Shown: positions 1 through 7,952, counted from the stretch's first letter. The stretch is 23,533 bases of DNA from Actinomycetota bacterium (GCA_009705435.1 WLTJ01000003.1:1-23533), one strand, 5' to 3'. Notes: generated by a model not told the origin, from the letters alone. A program made the numbers and translations.

Positions 1-522
1 AGTTGCAAATACCGCGCCGTCGGTCAACTTCCAAAGTAGCCAGGTGTCAATCGTCGCCAGAGCTAGATCGGGGGACCTCGGAACCCCGTGTTGCAACATC
101 CATGACATCTTCGTGCCTGAAAAGTACGGGTCAAGGACAAGACCTGTGAGGGCACGCACGGTCGCAAGATGGCCGGCATGGTCAAGATCTTGACAGTGTT
201 GAGCCGTGCGGCGGTCTTGCCAAACGATTGCTCGACCGTGCACTTCTCCAGTGCGACGATTCCACGCGACGACTGTCTCGCGTTGATTGGTGATGCCGAT
301 GGCGCGCGGAAGACCAGCCTGATTCACGACGTCATTGAAGGTGTCCACGACTGCCCGCCAAATTTCTTCAGCATCGTGTTCGACCCAGCCTGGTTCGGGG
401 AAGTACTGCGTGAATTCTTGGTAGGAGGCAATGCTCGGTCGATCATCTTGAAACACTGCGCGGCAACGAACTCCTGTCGTACCAGCGTCAATCGCTAGGA
501 CATACGGCTCGGCCTCCGCCAC
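1..522 (-). CDS. glpK: Glycerol kinase, N-terminal part (cut by window edge)
   Basis: FGGY-family kinase that phosphorylates glycerol to sn-glycerol 3-phosphate with ATP in the cytoplasm. The first 174 residues are visible and the rest lies left of the window. Translating the minus strand gives the N-terminal phosphate-binding motif IDAGTTGVR, then FPEPGWVEHD, GITNQRET, VWQDRRTA, LDPYFSGTK and IDTWLLWKLTDG in the order and spacing of GlpK. GITNQRET and DPYFSGTK favour glycerol kinase over xylulokinase or gluconokinase. The motif reads DAGTTGVR where the usual GlpK form is DQGTTSSR, a mild deviation. A GTG start at 522 is chosen because it leaves a normal short N-terminus and lies 2 nt after the stop of the upstream membrane-protein gene, so the two are probably co-transcribed and coupled. 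Confidence 0.93.
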   Translation of the reverse strand, partial: MAEAEPYVLAIDAGTTGVRCRAVFQDDRPSIASYQEFTQYFPEPGWVEHDAEEIWRAVVDTFNDVVNQAGLPRAIGITNQRETVVAWNRRTGEVHGRAIVWQDRRTAQHCQDLDHAGHLATVRALTGLVLDPYFSGTKMSWMLQHGVPRSPDLALATIDTWLLWKLTDGAVFAT

Positions 523-524
523 GA

Positions 525-872
525 CTAGCGCTTCTTTGGCTTGTTAGTCGGACGTCGCGAGGATGGTCCGGAACTTGTACGTCGCGTGGCTGCCGGCTTT
601 GAGCGCGTCGCAGGGGCAGATGGGACAGTATTCTTGCGAGCCAGTGTTTGCTCACGCAAGGCCCGATATGTCTGACGTTGATAACCGATCTTGGCTAGAA
701 CCCAACCGAACAATAAATACATTGGCAGCGATGCCAGGAGCCCAACAACCGATCCAGTGGTCACCTTATCGCGTAGAAAAATCGCGAATATGACGGCCAT
801 AACACCGACGTATACCAGCCATTCACGGATCAGTCTTTGCCAGTTAATAGTTCTCGACGAATCCCAAGCCAT
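525..872 (-). CDS. Small two-helix membrane protein with basic tail
   Basis: I do not recognise the family. The 115-residue protein has two likely transmembrane helices, about residues 16-33 and 40-62, joined by a short loop. A charged C-terminal half of about 50 residues follows, very rich in Arg, Lys, Ser and Pro, probably disordered and cytoplasmic. It starts with ATG 32 nt from the divergent phosphofructokinase start and ends 2 nt before the GTG of glycerol kinase, so it is the first gene of a two-gene unit in view. A link to glycerol metabolism is suggested only by that position. No enzymatic motif is visible. Confidence 0.7.
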   Translation of the reverse strand: MAWDSSRTINWQRLIREWLVYVGVMAVIFAIFLRDKVTTGSVVGLLASLPMYLLFGWVLAKIGYQRQTYRALREQTLARKNTVPSAPATRSKPAATRRTSSGPSSRRPTNKPKKR

Positions 873-903
873 CTCCCTATTGTTTCATGTCTAGGCTGAC
901 CTG

Positions 904-1938
904 ATGCGCATTGGAATCATGACTGGCGGCGGAGATTGTCCAGGACTCAATGCTGTCATTCGTGCCATTGTGCGAAAAGGCGATGCAGTTTATGGCGACG
1001 AGTTCATTGGATTCCTAGATTCTTGGGATGGGGTCATGGCGCAGCGCTTCATTGAGTTGCCTGCATCGGCTGTGCGCGGCTTATTGCCACGCGGTGGAAC
1101 GATTCTCGGCACCCGACGTGGAAGCCCATACGATTCGAAAGATGGAGTTCAGCAAGTACAGAAATGCTTTAGTGAACAACGTCTTGATGCCTTAATTGTG
1201 ATTGGTGGAAATGGTTCACTGACTGTCTCCTCTTTGTTATTTGCCGAAACTCATTTGCCAATTATTGGTGTCCCGAAAACAATTGACAATGATGTTTTTG
1301 GAACTGAACTCTCTTTTGGATTTCACACTGCGGTGCAGATCGCCACAGATGCAATTGATCGACTTCACACCACGGCCGAAAGTCATGATCGTGTCATGGT
1401 CGTTGAGTTGATGGGTCGAGATACGGGATGGATTGCGGTGTATGCCGGTCTCGCTGGAGGTGCAACCGTCATCTTGATACCCGAAGAACCTTTTGACATC
1501 GCCGAAGTCTGTGCCGAAGTCGCAAGTCGTCATCAAGGCGGACGCTTTGCATCAATCGTCGTTGTCGCCGAGGGGGCACAGCCCATAGTCGGAACGATGA
1601 CTCCTATTGACTACGCCACTGATCATCTCGGGCGACCGCGTTATGGCGGCATATGTGTCGGAATTGCTGAAGAAATTGAAAAGCGCACAGGGTTTGAAGC
1701 CCGCGTTGTGCAAATCGGTCATGTGCAAAGGGGCGGTACGCCAACTGCTTTCGATCGCATTTTGTGCACTCGCTTTGGTTTGGCTGCTGTTGACGCTGTC
1801 CATGAAGGAGCATTTGGATACATGGTGGCGCTTGATGCCACAAAAATTAGTCGCGTCCCGTTGAGCGACATAGTGGGCAAGATCCGAACCGTTGACCTCG
1901 AACTCTTCCACGAAATTGGCGATGTCTTTTTTGGCTAG
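904..1938 (+). CDS. pfkA: 6-phosphofructokinase (group III, probably ATP-dependent)
   Basis: Phosphorylates fructose 6-phosphate to fructose 1,6-bisphosphate, the committing step of glycolysis. At 344 residues it has normal length for the actinobacterial group III enzymes. Visible motifs are the N-terminal GGGDCPGLN (8-16), GGNGS (101-105), PKTIDND (124-130, with catalytic Asp128), MGRDTGWIA (170-178) and the late GHVQRGG. Gly at position 104 is the residue typical of ATP-users, whereas PPi-dependent enzymes carry Asp there. The Lys of PKTIDND is the group III form. Asn103 replaces the acidic residue usually found there. The ATG start has only a weak AGG upstream. The gene diverges from the small membrane protein gene and converges with the GerMN lipoprotein gene, whose stop is 20 nt away. 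Confidence 0.93.
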   Translation: MRIGIMTGGGDCPGLNAVIRAIVRKGDAVYGDEFIGFLDSWDGVMAQRFIELPASAVRGLLPRGGTILGTRRGSPYDSKDGVQQVQKCFSEQRLDALIVIGGNGSLTVSSLLFAETHLPIIGVPKTIDNDVFGTELSFGFHTAVQIATDAIDRLHTTAESHDRVMVVELMGRDTGWIAVYAGLAGGATVILIPEEPFDIAEVCAEVASRHQGGRFASIVVVAEGAQPIVGTMTPIDYATDHLGRPRYGGICVGIAEEIEKRTGFEARVVQIGHVQRGGTPTAFDRILCTRFGLAAVDAVHEGAFGYMVALDATKISRVPLSDIVGKIRTVDLELFHEIGDVFFG

Positions 1939-1958
1939 GTCAGATCCTAGAAAGAATG

Positions 1959-2570
1959 TTAGAGAAGTGGATCGACGATGGTGGGGAAGGCGGGCTGACT
2001 ACTGGCGGCGCGCCCGGGATAATCAAAAGATGTCAATGGTTCCGATGTGAGCGATCCGTCGCCTCGTGGCCATTCTTGGGTTTGGCCTTGTACAACAAGA
2101 AGGATTCGTTCGACGCCCTGAATTTCGCTGAGTGTCAGAACAATCTGGGCCACAGCGGAAACCAAGTCGTCACCTGTGGCCTGAAAGATATTTTCTGAAA
2201 TATCAATCTTGACGATGTCTGTCGCCACGTAGCGAGCGGAAATGAGTTTCGTACCTTGCGGTATGGCTGATCGCAAACTCTCATCTTGTTCACTGGTCGT
2301 CGGGCCATCAAACAGGGCCTTGATGATCTGGGGCGGTTCATTGAGAACATCACGTTGAACCACAACCAAGCGTTGAGTGCTCTCATTATCGGTGCGTTGT
2401 AAGTAGATGCGCCCAACGCCCGATTCGCTTGAAGCAGAAGGTGACTGCTCGTTCATGTCGCTTTGCAGATCGCGTCCAATGACTTGCGAAGAATCTTGGG
2501 CCCCATACGAACAACCGGCACCAAGTATGAGCATCAGGCTCGCAAGAAAAACCGGACGGCGCGTGCGCAT
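1959..2570 (-). CDS. Short LpqB-like lipoprotein with GerMN domain
   Basis: A 203-residue secreted protein. Residues 1-19 form a signal peptide with an arginine-rich start (MRTRRP) and a hydrophobic core ending LILGAGC, where Cys20 is the likely lipidated residue. Gly at -3 makes the lipobox imperfect. Residues about 53-165 match the GerMN domain: a FDGPT motif, SAIPQGTKL, then KIDISENIF and AQIVLTLSEIQGV. The ATG at 2570 is chosen because it gives the signal peptide; the same frame stays open upstream inside the kinase gene but has no secretory start. The gene begins 4 nt after the MtrB-like kinase stop. In Actinobacteria LpqB follows MtrAB, carries GerMN plus a C-terminal beta-propeller and modulates MtrB. 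Here only the GerMN part and a tail of about 40 residues exist. Confidence 0.82.
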   Translation of the reverse strand: MRTRRPVFLASLMLILGAGCSYGAQDSSQVIGRDLQSDMNEQSPSASSESGVGRIYLQRTDNESTQRLVVVQRDVLNEPPQIIKALFDGPTTSEQDESLRSAIPQGTKLISARYVATDIVKIDISENIFQATGDDLVSAVAQIVLTLSEIQGVERILLVVQGQTQEWPRGDGSLTSEPLTSFDYPGRAASSQPAFPTIVDPLL

Positions 2571-2574
2571 AGTG

Positions 2575-4041
2575 CTAAACCCTCTCCGCTGGTAGTTCAA
2601 TGATAAAGCAGGCGCCTTCGCTACCGTCGTGTCGCTCTTCAACCCACACTCGTCCACGGTGAAGTTTGACGTGCTCGTCCACAAGAGACAGACCCAAGCC
2701 AGCGCCGTCAGATCCGCTACGTCTTCCTGCGACAACCCCTCGCGCGAAGCGTTCAAAAATGAGATCACGTTCTTCAAGGGGCACGCCGAGACCGTGATCT
2801 TCCACAGTGATCCATACCTGCGTTGGTGGATCTTCATCATCTGGTACGAAGACGGAGATCTCTAGTTCTCCACCCCCGTAAGCGCGACCATTATCAACAA
2901 GGTTGGCAATGACGCGTGCGAGCCGTCGACGGTCACCGCGAATGATGATTTGATCGGCAGTTGAAGTGACCAGGACGCTGGTCATCGGGAGGCTGCTGAT
3001 AGCGACTGCCTGGCGGACAAATTCACCCACGAGCAACTCTTCAACGTTTAGGCGAATGGCCCCTGCATCAAAACGCGAAATCTCCAAGAGATCTTCCACG
3101 AGTCCTTGAAAGCGGGCCACGTCAGCGATGAGAAGATCAAGAGCAACTTGGGCGCGTTCGGGCATCTCTTCGCGACGAGCGTGCATAACTTCAACAGACG
3201 CCGCGAGGGTCATCAACGGTGAGCGCAATTCGTGACTGACGTCAGACGTAAAGCGAGTGTCGCGTTCTACTCGCAATTCAAGAGCGGCAGCCATGTCGTT
3301 GAAGGAAGAAGTGAGAGCCGACAAATCTGGATCGTCTGTTTCTTCAAGTCGAGTGTCAAGACGCCCCCCGGCGATTGCTTGTGCCGCCTGACTTGCGGCG
3401 GTGAGCGGTCGAACGGCGCGAGAGGCAACAATTGCACCCAGAAAAATTCCTAAGAGAGTGGTGATGATCGCTGCCAATGTGAGGGCGAGATTGATGCTGT
3501 TCAGGGTTGAGCGCACATCTTGCATTGAAGGAAATTCGAAATAAGCAGCGTCTGCTGAATCCAAGGGGATGCCAATTGCCAAGACCAATTCCTTGTCAAC
3601 TTCAATCCGCATAGTTCTCGGCTCTCTGTTGTCAATGGTCGCAACGAGCATGTCTCGATCAATGACATTGGATGAAAAGCGAGCGTTATCACCTGTCCAT
3701 GTGCCACGGAAATACAACAAAGGACGATTGGCGGTGAGACGTTCGATCACCGTCTGGGTATTTGATGGATTTGAGCGAAGATCAATGGCTAATTGAGCGG
3801 CATTTTCATAAGCCTGCTCAATGACATTTTTTTCGCGGTCTTCAACCAAGTTCGAACGGGTGAAATTGTATGTTGCTAGAGCAAGAAAAAGAGATAGGGC
3901 AAAACTCCCCAAGCCGAAAGTAATCAAGATTCGCGAGCGCAATCCAATGGGTTTGAGCAACCGTGGGCGAGGGCGCTGTGTTCGATGAACTTTCGGCGAC
4001 TTCCCACTCACCGGCTCAGAGATGACAGATTTTTCGGCCAC
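2575..4041 (-). CDS. mtrB: Sensor histidine kinase, MtrB-like
   Basis: Membrane sensor of a two-component system, 488 residues. A basic cytoplasmic tail is followed by TM1 (about 37-60), an extracellular sensor region (about 61-182), TM2 (about 184-208) and a HAMP linker (about 209-262). The phosphoacceptor box is FTSDVSHELRSPL with His270, which closely resembles MtrB of mycobacteria. The ATPase domain has an N box near 380 (NLVDNGRAYGG), a G1 box VEDHGLGVP, an F box IFERFARG and a G2 box GAGLGLSLV. All residues needed for kinase activity appear present. It sits 6 nt downstream of the response regulator and 4 nt upstream of the GerMN lipoprotein, the order mtrA-mtrB-lpqB. In relatives this system governs cell-wall and division genes. 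The mtrB name rests on similarity and context. Confidence 0.9.
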   Translation of the reverse strand: MAEKSVISEPVSGKSPKVHRTQRPRPRLLKPIGLRSRILITFGLGSFALSLFLALATYNFTRSNLVEDREKNVIEQAYENAAQLAIDLRSNPSNTQTVIERLTANRPLLYFRGTWTGDNARFSSNVIDRDMLVATIDNREPRTMRIEVDKELVLAIGIPLDSADAAYFEFPSMQDVRSTLNSINLALTLAAIITTLLGIFLGAIVASRAVRPLTAASQAAQAIAGGRLDTRLEETDDPDLSALTSSFNDMAAALELRVERDTRFTSDVSHELRSPLMTLAASVEVMHARREEMPERAQVALDLLIADVARFQGLVEDLLEISRFDAGAIRLNVEELLVGEFVRQAVAISSLPMTSVLVTSTADQIIIRGDRRRLARVIANLVDNGRAYGGGELEISVFVPDDEDPPTQVWITVEDHGLGVPLEERDLIFERFARGVVAGRRSGSDGAGLGLSLVDEHVKLHRGRVWVEERHDGSEGACFIIELPAERV

Positions 4042-4047
4042 GAAAAA

Positions 4048-4728
4048 TCAGGCCTGAAGTCGATAGCCGAGACCGCGAACAGTCACCACGTGACGAGGGT
4101 TGGCGGGATCTTTTTCTACTTTTGTGCGCAGTCGACGAATGTGCACATCAACTAAGCGACCGTCGCCGAAATAGCCGTAGCCCCAGACATCGTCAAGCAG
4201 CTGTTCGCGACTGAAAACACGACCAGGATTTTGGGCAAGTTCGCAAAGCAGTCGAAACTCAGTTTTTGTGAGACCAAGTTCTGCGCCATCTCGTAACACT
4301 TTTCCTTCATCAGGAATGATCTCGAGGTCGCCAAAGACGAGTTTCGGGTGAGCTGGATGCGCAGGGCGAGCGCGTCGTAGCAGCGCACGGATGCGCGCTG
4401 ATAACTCTTTAGGGGCAAATGGTTTAGTGAGATAGTCATCGGCGCCCGCCTCGAGGCCAGCGACAACATCATGAGTGTCGGATCTTGCGGTGACCATAAC
4501 GATGGGCACATCGCTGTGGCGACGGATCGTTCGACACAGTTCAAATCCGTCGATGCCGGGCAACATGATGTCGATCAGTACGACATCGGCTGGTTGGCGT
4601 AAGAACAAAATGACGGCTTCTTCACCGCTTGCGGCCTCATCAACAGTCCAGCCTTCATCTTCTAAAGCCAATTTGACGGCAGCGCGTATCCGCTCGTCAT
4701 CTTCTACAGCCAGAATTCTGGTTCCCAC
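4048..4728 (-). CDS. mtrA: OmpR-type response regulator, MtrA-like
   Basis: DNA-binding response regulator of 226 residues. The receiver domain (about 3-115) shows acidic-pocket Asp10 and Asp11, phosphoacceptor Asp53 in LIDIMLPG, Thr80 and Lys102 in DDYLTKPF. The winged-helix domain (about 130-226) contains the LTKTEFRLL helix, SREQLLDDVWGY and a recognition region ending VDVHIRRLRTKVEKDP and VRGLGYRL. The stretch DTHDVVAGLEAGADDY and the C-terminal region resemble mycobacterial MtrA closely. The start is GTG at 4728, the first start before MtrA-like homology; the ribosome binding site is weak. It is followed after 6 nt by its kinase. MtrA is an essential regulator in several Actinobacteria; target genes here are not known from sequence. 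Confidence 0.91.
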   Translation of the reverse strand: MGTRILAVEDDERIRAAVKLALEDEGWTVDEAASGEEAVILFLRQPADVVLIDIMLPGIDGFELCRTIRRHSDVPIVMVTARSDTHDVVAGLEAGADDYLTKPFAPKELSARIRALLRRARPAHPAHPKLVFGDLEIIPDEGKVLRDGAELGLTKTEFRLLCELAQNPGRVFSREQLLDDVWGYGYFGDGRLVDVHIRRLRTKVEKDPANPRHVVTVRGLGYRLQA

Positions 4729-4787
4729 GCTTACATCTTGCCTGATGGAGGGGGTAGTAGTTGGCTAACTGGAATTGTTTTTTATCT

Positions 4788-5579
4788 TTACGGGGCAAGA
4801 ATCGCCAAAATGGCTTGGTGAATGCCGGGAGTGCTGAGCAGTGTTTGCTCAGATCGAATAGGGGAACCTGAAAAATCAGAGGAGACTGCTCCAGCCTCGG
4901 TGGCGATCAGAAGGCCTGCGGCGAGGTCCCATGGTTGAAGAAACTCTTCGAAATAGGCGTCAAGGCGACCATCGGCTACGTAGCACAGGTCTGCCGCGGC
5001 GGCACCACATCGCCTGATATCGCGAACCTGGGGGAGTATTTTTGCAATCCGCTCGCCTTGCACATCACGGCGTTGTGACGAATAGGAGAACCCAGTTCCA
5101 ATCAGTGCCATGCTGAGGTCGTGGCAAGGTGAACATGTTAATTTCCGCGCACCGAGCCACGCCCCATTGCCCCGAGCGGCAACAAAAAGTTCGCGGGTGA
5201 CAGGTAAGTAGACGGCAGCAGCCAAAGTTCCTGCGTCGTCGGTGGCGGCGATGGAGATGGCATAGCCAGAAAGATTGTATAAAAAATTCGTCGTGCCATC
5301 GATGGGATCAACTAACCAAGTGATGCCTGATGTGCCAGGTGTCTGAGTTCCTTCTTCACCGAGCACCGAGTCGTTGGGGCGTAAGTGTTCTAGTCGCTCA
5401 ACAATAAGACTTTCACTTGCCTGATCCCATTGAGTGACGACATCGGTGGGGGAGGATTTGATATCAACGTTGCCTGTTCCTCGACTGCGTCCAGTGGCGA
5501 CAAGATCACCTGCCTGGCGCGCAATGCTGGCAGCGATATTCATCAACTCAAGAGCATTGTGCGGCGCAATAGGAGACAT
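4788..5579 (-). CDS. Inositol-monophosphatase-family phosphatase
   Basis: Mg2+-dependent sugar or inositol phosphate phosphatase, 263 residues, the usual length of the family. Metal-binding residues are Glu75/Glu76 in LGEEG, then Asp91, Asp94, Gly95 and Thr96 in WLVDPIDGTTNF. The C-terminal signature is WDLAAGLLIATEAGA with Asp218. The substrate cannot be told from sequence: inositol 1-phosphate, histidinol phosphate, fructose 1,6-bisphosphate or PAP are all hydrolysed by relatives. An inositol role would fit an actinobacterium that makes phosphatidylinositol lipids, but no other inositol gene is in view. It starts with ATG, 6 nt after the stop of the upstream 86-residue protein, and lies 59 nt before the MtrA-like gene. 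Confidence 0.9.
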   Translation of the reverse strand: MSPIAPHNALELMNIAASIARQAGDLVATGRSRGTGNVDIKSSPTDVVTQWDQASESLIVERLEHLRPNDSVLGEEGTQTPGTSGITWLVDPIDGTTNFLYNLSGYAISIAATDDAGTLAAAVYLPVTRELFVAARGNGAWLGARKLTCSPCHDLSMALIGTGFSYSSQRRDVQGERIAKILPQVRDIRRCGAAAADLCYVADGRLDAYFEEFLQPWDLAAGLLIATEAGAVSSDFSGSPIRSEQTLLSTPGIHQAILAILAP

Positions 5580-5585
5580 AAATTA

Positions 5586-5846
5586 TTATGCGCGGTCAGA
5601 GAGATCGCGCCACTCACCGAGCGCCCTCAGGCTAAGAACAGCGACGATTGAAGTGCCACCTGATGTCAAGACTGCACCGATCAATAGTCCGAGTCCGAGT
5701 GGTACTGAACTTTGCCCGTCGTATTGAATGTCAACGAGGGCGTAACCGATCAATGATCCGACGAGGCCCCCAAAAATGATGGAGATAAAAGCCGCCGAGC
5801 GAGCGCCACGAGATGGCAGGGCTGAGAGTGGTCGTTCCTCGGGCAC
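5586..5846 (-). CDS. Small membrane protein, function unknown
   Basis: An 86-residue protein I do not recognise. Two hydrophobic, glycine-rich helices are visible at about 18-38 and 49-72, with a short polar loop and a charged C-terminus (GEWRDLSDRA). The start is GTG at 5846. It is the first gene of the minus-strand run leading through the phosphatase to the MtrAB-like genes, and its start lies 22 nt from the start of the divergent mannosyltransferase. A 17-nt inverted repeat sits in that gap and over the opposite start codon. Confidence 0.65.
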   Translation of the reverse strand: MPEERPLSALPSRGARSAAFISIIFGGLVGSLIGYALVDIQYDGQSSVPLGLGLLIGAVLTSGGTSIVAVLSLRALGEWRDLSDRA

Positions 5847-5858
5847 GTAATCAGCGTA

Positions 5859-5875
5859 GGCTCACAACGTGAGCC
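5859..5875. promoter_or_regulatory. Perfect 7-bp inverted repeat between divergent genes
   Basis: The sequence GGCTCAC-AAC-GTGAGCC is a perfect inverted repeat with 7-bp arms and a 3-nt centre. It lies just outside the start of the 86-residue protein gene and covers the GTG start codon (5869-5871) of the divergent mannosyltransferase gene. It could be an operator or a hairpin in the mannosyltransferase mRNA that hides its start. A second copy was not noticed in the window. Confidence 0.35.
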
Positions 5876-6633
5876 AAGCTTTGTTTACCCGTGAAATAGT
5901 TGTGGTGATCCCCACTTATAACGAGGCTGGAAACATCGAAAAAGTTCTCAATGGAGTTCGTGCCGCCCTCCCGCAGGCCAGATTGTTGGTCGTTGATGAC
6001 AACAGTCCTGACGGCACAGCTGACATTGTTGAGCGTTATCAGTCTTCTCATCAAACAGACGGCTTGGGTGAGGTCAGTGTCCTGCGTCGCTCTGCCAAGA
6101 CCGGTTTAGGGGCGGCTTATCGCGCGGGATTTACGACAGCCTTGTCCATGGGGGCAGAGATTTGTGTACAGATGGACGCCGATCTATCCCATGATCCGAT
6201 GTATCTGCCGGCGATTGTCTCAGCGGTCGAGATGGGTGCTGATGCCGCCCTAGGAAGTCGCTACACGCCGGGTGGTCAGATCGACAATTGGCCGCCTCTA
6301 CGACGTTTTCTCTCACGCTGGGGGAATCGATTTGCGGCAGGCATGTTGGGTTTGGCGATCAATGATGCCACCAGTGGGTATCGGGCTTATTCGGCCTTGG
6401 TTTTGCAGAAGATGGATTTTGCCACTGTGCAAGCTGAGGGTTACGGATTCCAAATTGAAATGACCCATCGCGCGGTGCGCAGTGGCGCACGCATGATCGA
6501 AGTACCTATCCTGTTTACGGACCGCATTGTTGGCGAATCGAAACTAAATCATCACATTATTGGTGAGGCTTTCACTCTTGTCACGCAGTTGTGGTTTAGG
6601 GATCGACTGTGGCACCGCCGTCGACGTCGGTGA
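5869..6633 (+). CDS. Polyprenol-phosphate mannose synthase-like glycosyltransferase
   Basis: A GT2-family enzyme of 254 residues expected to move mannose from GDP-mannose to a polyprenyl phosphate at the inner face of the membrane. It has the GT-A fold start VVVIPTYNEAGNI, then DDNSPDGT (43-50), AKTGLGAAYRAGF (76-88), the metal-binding MDADLSHDP (102-110), LGSRY and DATSGYRAY. This pattern is that of dolichol-phosphate mannose synthase and of the catalytic part of actinobacterial Ppm1. There are no transmembrane segments and no fused acyltransferase domain; a very basic C-terminal tail (RHRRRRR-like) may hold it to the membrane. The start is GTG at 5869. Its 3' end overlaps the proposed start of dinB. 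Undecaprenyl-phosphate glucosyl or mannosyl transfer is the main alternative. Confidence 0.85.
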   Translation: MSQALFTREIVVVIPTYNEAGNIEKVLNGVRAALPQARLLVVDDNSPDGTADIVERYQSSHQTDGLGEVSVLRRSAKTGLGAAYRAGFTTALSMGAEICVQMDADLSHDPMYLPAIVSAVEMGADAALGSRYTPGGQIDNWPPLRRFLSRWGNRFAAGMLGLAINDATSGYRAYSALVLQKMDFATVQAEGYGFQIEMTHRAVRSGARMIEVPILFTDRIVGESKLNHHIIGEAFTLVTQLWFRDRLWHRRRRR

Positions 6634-7952
6634 CACCTGCCGTGGACCGTTCGGCATCTTCAACTCGAACCATTCTTCACGTCGATATGGACGCATTTTT
6701 TGTCTCTGTCGAAATGCGACGGCATCCAGAACTCGCGGGTCAACCAGTTGTCGTAGGTGGTTCGGGGGCACGAGGAGTAGTAGCGGCGGCGAACTATGAA
6801 GCACGCCGATATGGAGTGTTCTCAGCGATGGCTTCTGCAAAAGCTCGGCGACTGTGTCCAGATGCCGTTTTTCTTGCCGGTGACTACGCAGAATATTCAT
6901 CGGTCAGCACCCAGGTACACGAAATTTTTTCAAGGTACACCCCGTTCATTGAGCCGATAGGTCTTGATGAGGCATTTCTTGATGTGACCGGCTCAGTCAA
7001 TCTTTTTGGTGATGGCACGATGATCGGTTGGAAAATCAAACAACAGATTGCCGAGGAACTTGATCTTGCTTGCGCAGTAGGGGTTGCTAGTTCAAAATTC
7101 ATTGCCAAGTTGGCTTCAAAAAAAGCCAAGCCGATACCGACGGCAACGGGCATTGAAGCCGGTCATGGAGTGTTGTGCATCGCACCTGGTCACGAATTGG
7201 AATTTTTGCATCCCCTGCCAGTGAAATCCTTATGGGGTGTGGGCCCAGCAACCTTGGCAAAATTGGAACGACTTGGAATCGCTGTTGTCGGCGATTTGAT
7301 CACTCTGGGCGCAGCGAATTTGGAACATGCGCTAGGAAAGTCGCATGGCCGCCATTTGTTTGCGTTAGCCCAAGGAGTTGATGAGCGCCCTGTTGAAGTT
7401 GAGCGAGATCTGAAATCGATTGGTCATGAAGAGACCTTCTCTCATGACATCACTGAGCGCGATGCTATGCGCCGTGAGGTTGTGCGACTGGCTGATGCAG
7501 TCGCTAGTCGCCTGCGTGCTCACGGCTGCGCAGCTCGCACTTTGACATTAAAGATCCGCTATGCGAACTTTGAGACGATTACTCGTTCAACGACTCCAGG
7601 GTCATCCCTGTCCTCGGCGCCCGCGATGGTCAAGGCCTTGGAGTCGGTGTTGGAACTCATCGATCCCTCCGTCGGAGTGCGTTTGATCGGTTTCAGCGTG
7701 AGTGGTTTGGTGGAACCAGTTGAGCAACTTTCATTACTTGGGTTTGACGCACTCGTTCAAGAGAGCGATTCGGGTGGGGGTCAGACGGCGGCTGATATTG
7801 ACGGTCACTGGAGTTCGGCAAGCGCGGCGATTGATGAGATACGAAAAAAATTCGGACGCGATGCGATCAACCCGTTCAGCGCGCTTGCGCGACCTGATCG
7901 ACGCAAACTTGGAGAATCGCCGTGGGGGCCGAACGGCAATGACACGAAATGA
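6609..7952 (+). CDS. dinB: DNA polymerase IV (Y-family, translesion)
   Basis: Error-prone polymerase of 447 residues for lesion bypass. The catalytic carboxylates are visible in LHVDMDAFF (Asp26) and in IGLDEAFLDVTG (Asp120, Glu121). ANYEARRYGV, the steric gate region FFVSVE, a helix-hairpin-helix in the thumb (SLWGVGPATLAKLERLG) and the little-finger domain follow. QLSLL (373-377) resembles the QL[SD]LF motif that binds the sliding clamp. GTG at 6609 would overlap the preceding gene by 25 nt; GTG at 6642, 9 nt after that gene's stop, is an equally good start and loses only 11 unconserved residues. In many Actinobacteria dinB and a DUF3040 gene lie close upstream of mraZ, as here. Confidence 0.93.
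   Translation: MAPPSTSVTPAVDRSASSTRTILHVDMDAFFVSVEMRRHPELAGQPVVVGGSGARGVVAAANYEARRYGVFSAMASAKARRLCPDAVFLAGDYAEYSSVSTQVHEIFSRYTPFIEPIGLDEAFLDVTGSVNLFGDGTMIGWKIKQQIAEELDLACAVGVASSKFIAKLASKKAKPIPTATGIEAGHGVLCIAPGHELEFLHPLPVKSLWGVGPATLAKLERLGIAVVGDLITLGAANLEHALGKSHGRHLFALAQGVDERPVEVERDLKSIGHEETFSHDITERDAMRREVVRLADAVASRLRAHGCAARTLTLKIRYANFETITRSTTPGSSLSSAPAMVKALESVLELIDPSVGVRLIGFSVSGLVEPVEQLSLLGFDALVQESDSGGGQTAADIDGHWSSASAAIDEIRKKFGRDAINPFSALARPDRRKLGESPWGPNGNDTK

Noticed and set aside
169..498. 109-residue plus-strand reading frame at the left edge
   Set aside because: The minus strand in the same place encodes an unmistakable glycerol kinase N-terminus, which an internal-ORF search misses because the gene runs off the window.
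1935..1950. Inverted repeat CTAGG-TCAGAT-CCTAG between convergent pfkA and lipoprotein genes
   Set aside because: Only 5 bp arms with low stability and no T run after it on either strand, so not a convincing terminator.
7918..7940. GCCGT/ACGGC inverted repeat at the end of dinB
   Set aside because: Short arms, inside coding sequence and without a following T run; not a terminator.
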